A DNA stretch of 64,000 nucleotides from Symbiodinium natans (lineage: Eukaryota > Sar > Dinophyceae > Suessiales > Symbiodiniaceae), in NCBI GenBank assembly GCA_905221605.1, contig CAJNDS010000033.1:74580-138579 (forward strand), read 5' to 3'. The first letter of the stretch is position 1. The number at the start of each line of letters is the position of its first letter. Both the position numbers and the translations under genes were made by a program. Shown one piece after another: positions 58,224 to 64,000 of the stretch. The notes under the pieces were generated by a model that saw only the letters and a list, made by a program, of their open reading frames with translations, was not told where the DNA came from and did no database searches.

Positions 58224-61200
58224 TTACTCGCATAAATCCAAGAAGGTTGCGATGGCATTAGGACCCATTAAATGTCCCATCCGAAGCATCCGATGGGCTT
58301 CAATGGCCCTATGGAGCCCCCTCTGTAGATCGAAATTCAAACGACCCAAGCATTCCTGAAAAGAACATCCCGCCGCACGCCGACTACGCTCGTCGACCCG
58401 ACCACACAAACTAACTAACAAGTCCCGAGCCCCCTGTTCAATACCACCCAAACTCTCGAAGACGATAGGCTCGAAGCCGAGATCAACTGCAGCGCACCTC
58501 GCAGCGATAGCCGCGTGCGCGCGCTTACGCTGGGCATATTGGGACGCAGCCCGCAATGCCCCGGTGGCATTAGTAGCTAAGGCTGAAGATTGAAAAGGAC
58601 TAGTCACCGCCACATCCAACGCAACTCGAGGATACTTAGACCAAGAATTTTGTCGAAGGGTTGGGGGTGCCGAGATTAACACATCAGCTGGTCGACAATT
58701 CGGATCGTCCGGCAAAAGACCTGTAGCCTCCAAAACAGGATTCAAACCAGCAAGGCGCGCATACCGAAAGACAGTATTACGTAAGCTGTTATGAATCCCA
58801 CTTTTGCAGCCCTGGCGAATACATCCTAAGATATGGTGCCCATATGGGTCCAACGCATGACTGCAATAAGGGCAGACATCCCCCTCGTCAAATAATGACA
58901 TTCCCAGCCGCAAACTGACAACATCCACAAATGCAGCGTTGGAATACAATAAATCACGAGTAGGAGAAGGAGCGTGGTGCAACCACGCATTAGCCCCCGG
59001 CGCAGCGACTGACCGAAGAAGAACCTGAACACTCAAAGTACTACCATCGAACAAGGTTTGAAAAACCGAATTATACATACGATCCAAGATCTGGGACTGA
59101 TCCAAAGCATGTTCGGGATGATTGATCTTATCTTGGCCGATTGGTAGGAAAGCAGTGAGGTGTTGAACTGCGGACGCCTCCAAAGTCGGTACAACCTGCT
59201 CGTAGCCTGGAACAAGCCGTGCAACATGGCTATGGCTCTGACGTCTAGAGACCAAATAGGCAAGATCGGCAACTTGAAAGACTTGCATTCCCTGTTCATA
59301 ACGACAAGCCAACAATCCCAAGCCCCCGCAGCGATCAGGAAGGCGGCTCTGCAACCATTGCGCGGAAGTGAGCGGTTTGCCCAGGATTCCTTCCAAGCAC
59401 TGACGCTGGATCGTGTGAAAGGCCTCCAATAAAGTAGAGATATATTCTCTCGGAGACGTCCGGGCCCAATACTGGATCTTGCCCCAAGAAAGAGCTTCCC
59501 TAAGTAAGTGGAAGGCGACATGCTTAGTAGGCAGTTGCTGGATTGCGTCGGCCATCTCCTGCAACTCCCCAATCTTAGTGGCAAGGAAAGTTTTGCCAAA
59601 TGCAGCCGTCCCATGGACCGGTGTCTTTAAGATAGCAAGCTCGGATCCAGTGACGACCCTAACCCCAAGAGCTTGGAACTCTGAGATATCTCCCCGAAAT
59701 TGCTCGCCCGCAAGAAGGTAGAGGGTACACTTAGAGAAATCGAAGTGAAGACCGAACCGTTCCGACAAGGCTATTTCCGCTTTAAAGGCGCCCAGAACAT
59801 CTTCCACCTCGCCCGCGCTGTAAGCATCATCGGCAAATTCAACCTCGAATTCAGGCACCCGCCTACACTCCGCCCGCGCGAGATCGAACATACGACGCCG
59901 AGACAAGCAAAACATGGGCGCCATGAGGGGGCATCCTTGTTGTCCTCGATGCGAGCCTTCCAAGTTATCCCCGTATACGAGGTGGGTGCTATCCCCATAG
60001 CAAAAGTGGGCAAAACGAGCAGACGTCGGCGCGTGAGCCCGGCAATCTTGCAGAAATTCGCGGGGTCGGATTTCATTGAACGCGTTACGGACGTCTTTTT
60101 GAAGGACGACCGCCGAGGGGCGAGAGCAATGGCGTCGAACCCAACCCCGCGCAGCATGCACCAAAACATCGGCCCCCCCACGCGTCAAGGCCAACTGCTG
60201 AGCGCCCAAGCGGTCCCGGATACTATCCCTGTCCAGGGCAAGGGTGCAACGGAATGCAACCTTGCGCCAAGTCATACCCAAGACGATCGGACGAGCATCA
60301 GCATCCAAACCAACATGCCGACCCTCACTATCCTTCTTCCCAACACCGACCAAGCGCCCACCCCCAAGGAAACTTCTCAAGAAAGACGGCGCCTCCGCAT
60401 TAACTAACAACTGCACAAACTCACGATATACCAAACCGAGAGGCTCCTCCTCCGGGCGCTGGCTAAGCAAATCGCGCAAGAAGTCCCCACGTATCCCATC
60501 AGGCCCCGGCCCTGCCCCCTTTTTGAGGGAGAAGACAGCCTTGTAGACGACATCGGCTGGGATATCCGGGGGCGGCGCGACTCCATCGGACGAGATGACA
60601 GGACCGTCTCGTGGAGGAAACTTGGCAAGCAATCGTTGGCGGACCTGAGGGGTATCTTCGGCCAATCCGGGCGACACGAGGCGCCGCGCGGCTTCACCCG
60701 ATCTTCCCAAAGAAACCAAACGTTCGACCTCGCGACTCACGTGGCTACGTTTGCCCTTGCCCCCCACGCCTTTACGCGATCTACGTTCGCCAGCAGCACG
60801 GGCCTCCAACCACAAGCCATACCTGTCTCCGGCTTTCCATCGGAGGAGAAGCGATTGGGTAAAATGGGAAGCCTGGGAAGGTCGTTGGCCACGGCTAGCT
60901 TGTCGGAGACAACACTTCCCAAACATGAAAAACTCAACCCACGCCCTACGACAACGCTGCTTAGCCTCAGAATCAACCTGTAAATCCCAAGCATCACTGC
61001 GATTGAATTGTATAATGCGGGTGAGTATCTTGCCGTATTCTTCGCGGGCAAGGGGAATAAGAGAGGCAGGGAGATATTCCTTGGTCAATACGTTACATAC
61101 GAAGATCTCCTCAAGGGTGGGAAGGCGTGGGTCAGCGGGGGTTTCGGGCATTCGATCCAGGGGTTGGGCTGCCAAACGTGAACGGCATCTAGGATGTATA

Positions 61201-62522
61201 CAATCCCGAATTTTGGACGAAATGCTGAGTCCGCATACCCGACATGCCGACAAGTTTTGAGCGCCTAACCAACCCTCGGGCACTGAACCAAATAACTCAT
61301 GACCCAAGTGGAGATCAACATGCGCCCTCAAAGCATCAAACGAAGGAAATCCAATCCCATCACGATCGACATGGCGCGCGCACCCAAGGACCGGGCAAGT
61401 GTAGGGTTTAGAGCGTGCTGAAGCATGAGCACCGGTACCACTTTCTTCCCTCAACAATTGAGCTTTAGGAATATCTTCCCCGAAAAGCGTAGCCAAGTCT
61501 CTAGCTACCCGCACGTCGACTTCCTGAGAACCTTCATCAAGGTCCATAGGAGCAGAATCGGCCCCCGAACGCGAGCTACCCGACGAGGGCAAACCCTGCT
61601 TCAATCCACTCGCATCGTCTGCAACAAGATCTATATCCATAGGGGCAGCAACCGAAGAACGTAAAGACCTGAGTCGCGCATCCTCGGGATAAGCTGGAAA
61701 CATCCCAATCGGCAAAAGCAACCCACCTCTCACGACTAAAGGCGCATCCACGGTTAGCCAGATACCTATGCCTATTGAGACGCATCTACAAAGGTATCGT
61801 GGAAGGTGCCGATCCCCCATCCAGAAACCAATACCGCTGAGAAGAACCAAGAATCGAGTACAATCCCCTCTACAGCCTATCCAGATGACCAAAGCACTGA
61901 AGTATGTGAATTGCACTTGAACTGCAAGAGGTTGGCCCCACCACAAGAGGCGCGCCACACGAAGTCCGAGTTGTAACAAGCAAGCAACCAAGCCCGCCTG
62001 CCACGCTACAACAGCACAATTAGACATACTCTTTGTCCCACCCCATGCCGTGGCGGCACACGAACGCAAATGATGAAAATAGAATAATTGGCAGGCATAA
62101 ACCCAACCAAGTCGCCTGGACCTAGTCCCCTGCTGGAGAACTCTGGCTGAACTTCGGCTGCCAAAATAGAAAGATGTGCAAGCTGTCTGCTCAATCCCAA
62201 ATCCCCGGAGAACAATCCCCGAACAAATGAGATACAAGAGTATCCTCGGTCCCCGAAATACTCGCCCTCGCAACCACACCCACAAACCATCTGTCCGAAC
62301 AACCCTCCGTACTGAAGGGATCTGAGCTGTAATGGCCGATCTCCTCTGATCATTCTCATTATCATCTCCCGCCACTTGACCAATTGCAAAGACGCTGACA
62401 CAGAAAATCAACCAAATCCAATCCCAAATACGGATGCAAGCAACGCAATCGTCTCCTACATTCAGGGACGACCAAACCCAAAGCCACCCTGCGGTGCACG
62501 GGGGGTCGCACCTCAATTCCAT
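58224..62522 (-). CDS. R2-like non-LTR retrotransposon protein: zinc fingers, reverse transcriptase, CCHC, restriction-like endonuclease
   Basis: The frame is open upstream to 62681, but I start at the ATG at 62522 because a spliced-leader relict ends 35 bases before it; this gives 1432 residues. Residues 1-270 are Trp-rich and hydrophobic with no known domain. A C2H2 finger follows (C376, C381, H401, H405), then a second Cys cluster (C427, C430, C441, C446). The RT domain spans about 660-940: GPGPDGI (671-677), motif A LQKDVRNAF (Asp 810), motif B RGQQGCPL (859-866), motif C FADD (896-899). A CCHC finger CPYCSHALDPYGHHILGC (1217-1234) precedes an endonuclease-like region RPADVLI (Asp 1280), ALDVAVTSP (Asp 1303) and VFESLGG (1354-1360). 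This order is that of R2/NeSL-type elements. Key RT residues are intact, so it may be recently active. A start at 61703 is an alternative if the hydrophobic part is untranslated. Confidence 0.88.
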   Translation of the reverse strand: MELRCDPPCTAGWLWVWSSLNVGDDCVACIRIWDWIWLIFCVSVFAIGQVAGDDNENDQRRSAITAQIPSVRRVVRTDGLWVWLRGRVFRGPRILLYLICSGIVLRGFGIEQTACTSFYFGSRSSARVLQQGTRSRRLGWVYACQLFYFHHLRSCAATAWGGTKSMSNCAVVAWQAGLVACLLQLGLRVARLLWWGQPLAVQVQFTYFSALVIWIGCRGDCTRFLVLLSGIGFWMGDRHLPRYLCRCVSIGIGIWLTVDAPLVVRGGLLLPIGMFPAYPEDARLRSLRSSVAAPMDIDLVADDASGLKQGLPSSGSSRSGADSAPMDLDEGSQEVDVRVARDLATLFGEDIPKAQLLREESGTGAHASARSKPYTCPVLGCARHVDRDGIGFPSFDALRAHVDLHLGHELFGSVPEGWLGAQNLSACRVCGLSISSKIRDCIHPRCRSRLAAQPLDRMPETPADPRLPTLEEIFVCNVLTKEYLPASLIPLAREEYGKILTRIIQFNRSDAWDLQVDSEAKQRCRRAWVEFFMFGKCCLRQASRGQRPSQASHFTQSLLLRWKAGDRYGLWLEARAAGERRSRKGVGGKGKRSHVSREVERLVSLGRSGEAARRLVSPGLAEDTPQVRQRLLAKFPPRDGPVISSDGVAPPPDIPADVVYKAVFSLKKGAGPGPDGIRGDFLRDLLSQRPEEEPLGLVYREFVQLLVNAEAPSFLRSFLGGGRLVGVGKKDSEGRHVGLDADARPIVLGMTWRKVAFRCTLALDRDSIRDRLGAQQLALTRGGADVLVHAARGWVRRHCSRPSAVVLQKDVRNAFNEIRPREFLQDCRAHAPTSARFAHFCYGDSTHLVYGDNLEGSHRGQQGCPLMAPMFCLSRRRMFDLARAECRRVPEFEVEFADDAYSAGEVEDVLGAFKAEIALSERFGLHFDFSKCTLYLLAGEQFRGDISEFQALGVRVVTGSELAILKTPVHGTAAFGKTFLATKIGELQEMADAIQQLPTKHVAFHLLREALSWGKIQYWARTSPREYISTLLEAFHTIQRQCLEGILGKPLTSAQWLQSRLPDRCGGLGLLACRYEQGMQVFQVADLAYLVSRRQSHSHVARLVPGYEQVVPTLEASAVQHLTAFLPIGQDKINHPEHALDQSQILDRMYNSVFQTLFDGSTLSVQVLLRSVAAPGANAWLHHAPSPTRDLLYSNAAFVDVVSLRLGMSLFDEGDVCPYCSHALDPYGHHILGCIRQGCKSGIHNSLRNTVFRYARLAGLNPVLEATGLLPDDPNCRPADVLISAPPTLRQNSWSKYPRVALDVAVTSPFQSSALATNATGALRAASQYAQRKRAHAAIAARCAAVDLGFEPIVFESLGGIEQGARDLLVSLCGRVDERSRRAAGCSFQECLGRLNFDLQRGLHRAIEAHRMLRMGHLMGPNAIATFLDLCE

Positions 62523-62557
62523 GGCGCCCCCCCCCCCCCTCGCCGTCGGCCCGGATT

Positions 62558-62586
62558 CTTGAGCCCTTGAGCCAAAATGGCTAAGG
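62558..62586 (-). other. Relict dinoflagellate spliced leader plus truncated second copy
   Basis: On the minus strand 62586-62566 matches the 21-base core of the dinoflagellate spliced leader with one mismatch (CCTTAG instead of CCGTAG) and includes GCCATTTTGGCTCAAG in full. It is followed directly by GGCTCAAG (62565-62558), the last eight bases of the leader again. Tandem leader relicts are the known sign of trans-spliced mRNA that was copied back into the genome and trans-spliced again. Confidence 0.9.
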
Positions 62587-62944
62587 CAGATGAAAATACA
62601 AAGAATCGAAAATAACTCGCCGAATATGAGACATCGGATTGTAGAACCTCGTCTTTGCCTTCGGTCTTGGATTTGCTCCACGCATTCTCTTAATTCGGGG
62701 TGGGGGTGGGTTTGCTTTTTCTGAGAGTATGAGGAGCAATGATAGTGAATTTCTTCATCGAGGCTCTATATTCTTTATATACGATATTTCATTCTCATTT
62801 ATATTGGTTAGGATGCCGGGGGCTTTTCGACGCATAAATCATTCAAATCTTGTCTCCCATGATCTCTTGTATGTAATGGTCCTTCATCATTGACGCTGGA
62901 GTCTGATTTCAATAATGTGAAGAATTCCTTATGCAGAAGGGGTA
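62587..62944. other. AT-rich flank without supported gene
   Basis: This is the DNA upstream of the retrotransposon's spliced-leader relict. AATTCGGGGTGGGGGTGGG at 62692 resembles 55378. I see no target-site duplication matching the region near 58.1 kb. Confidence 0.5.
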
Positions 62945-63115
62945 GGGGTCCGGTGCGAGTGGTATCTGTACCCAAAAACACCAATTATCGTAAGAAAGAT
63001 ATGATAGAAAAATCAGCTCAAATGAAATAAAGAGAACTCCCAGAACCACAACAAACGAAAAGCAAGCGAAATCCCAAGTGAGACGGACCACGATTGGGCA
63101 AATGCACCCACCACC
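62945..63115. repeat. Dispersed repeat F, copy 3 (diverged)
   Basis: GGTATCTGTACCCAAAAACACC, AATTATCGTAAG and the terminal CCACCACCACCCC match copies 1 and 2 in order. The middle has diverged. A CTTTTGGGAGTAGAAGCC word in inverted orientation follows at 63232. Confidence 0.6.
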
Positions 63116-64000
63116 ACCCCTTCATCATGAATTTTCTGACCTATTTCAAGTGCTTAACTTTCAAGTACTTACTTTTAGGAATAGAAATCTTCTGACATTT
63201 GAGAATCGAAATAGGTCTTTCTAAATTGGCGCTTTTGGGAGTAGAAGCCTCTTGCGCCATCTTATCAAATTCGTAGTATATAGATTTGTTATGATTGTCA
63301 AATTATGTCCAAGATAATCGACCTAATAATATTATCCGAATTATATCCCAAATATATAAAATAATATAGATACCATAAAAAATAATAATATGATTTCCTA
63401 CGGCTTCAATCCATAATAAATCATATTATCCATCGCTCATATAATTTTCTCATATAAATTTATAGATAGCTTTTTTGATATTCCATCTCAAGCCTCTATA
63501 TTTTAATTTATTTCGAGATAATGATACGAGTAATAGAGATTTTTTCCTTTTGAACTAGATTTATCTTTTCTTAAAGAGATTTATTTTTGAAATTCTATTC
63601 TTAATCATGATGTTCGAAAGAATAAGAATTTTCTTCCATATTCCTTTTCTATTTTTCAATTGGTATACATCATTCTTCTCAAATTTCTTTCGATTTCGAA
63701 TCATCGATTGAAATTAGATTGATATTTGAGATTTTTTATGCTTATTATATGATATCTATTATGGAGGTCATTGAAAGAAATCATATTTCTTTAGAATTTT
63801 TATTAGATAGAACAATATATCAATATATAAGATTCATTGGGATCGAAATTGAGATTAAATAAGAAAGATACGAAAATCAATCCTAATTCTTCATAAATCA
63901 TTTCGGAAAGAATATTAATCAAATTATCTCGAGATAGTAAGGTATGTATCTATCCAGAAATTGGTGCAGGGGCCTGGTCCAATTATGGATTGTCCAATTT
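63116..64000. other. Strongly AT-rich sequence without supported gene
   Basis: No frame of 60 codons or more is supported and no domain-like peptide is seen. Runs of AATAATA and TTATATG are common. Composition contrasts sharply with 0-52 kb. Confidence 0.6.

Noticed and set aside
62523-62681. Upstream 53 codons of the retrotransposon frame as coding
   Set aside because: The frame there crosses the spliced-leader relict, which marks the RNA 5' end, so those codons lie in untranslated or flanking DNA.

Overview
The window reads as nuclear DNA of a dinoflagellate. The strongest evidence is a relict of the dinoflagellate spliced leader at 62558-62586 on the minus strand, at the 5' end of a long retrotransposon ORF. 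Supporting signs are a GC-AG intron in the one convincing host gene, dispersed and arrayed TTTAGGG/CCCTAAA telomere-type repeats, FNIP/LRR-like repeat genes, very low gene density, decayed Ty1/copia sequence and very long TAG-type microsatellites. I cannot name the genus from sequence alone.

Layout. 0.3-9.1 kb is a graveyard of FNIP/LRR-like repeats: six tandem modules at 0.34-3.1 kb, GAGCATG-word minisatellites at 3.5-5.1 kb, and a 67-bp satellite at 5.7-9.1 kb that cannot stay in frame. 9.3-10.0 kb holds a broken unknown gene whose first part recurs at 51.7-52.0 kb. 12.2-14.4 kb is the best gene: signal peptide, discoidin-like region, Cys-rich module and a bacterial-type ferritin-like di-iron domain, with one frame break. 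14.5-22.3 kb is repeats: G/C hairpin repeats, minisatellites and a 1.9-kb TAG array flanked by a 0.5-kb duplication. 22.3-25.7 kb holds degraded gene fragments (a CCCH-like finger, a U1-type finger and a Cys-rich module whose core is dispersed six times). 26.8-31.7 kb has a near-identical 631-bp duplication and an inverted-repeat element inserted in a minisatellite. 33.7-35.8 kb is a 2-kb array built from 3-, 7- and 10-base variants of one motif. 36.2-38.9 kb contains three large inverted repeats. 40.5-41.1 kb is a tandem repeat and 41.4-43.05 kb a frameshifted Ty1/copia pol remnant on the minus strand. 43-52.7 kb has little beyond degenerate telomere-like words and small repeats.

From about 52.7 kb the base composition becomes clearly AT-rich (52.7-56.2 and 62.7-64 kb). 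This part contains a satellite of about 60-70 bp interrupted by an element of about 667 bp that has short terminal inverted repeats, a 9-bp direct repeat at its edges and a body made of telomeric repeats. It also contains a 1432-codon retrotransposon protein with N-terminal zinc finger, reverse transcriptase, CCHC and restriction-like endonuclease.

There is no operon-like organisation. Coding content is one probable host gene, one apparently intact retrotransposon and many fragments; the rest is repeats, and the main biological themes are retroposition of trans-spliced RNA, hairpin-forming DNA and telomere-like sequence inside mobile elements.
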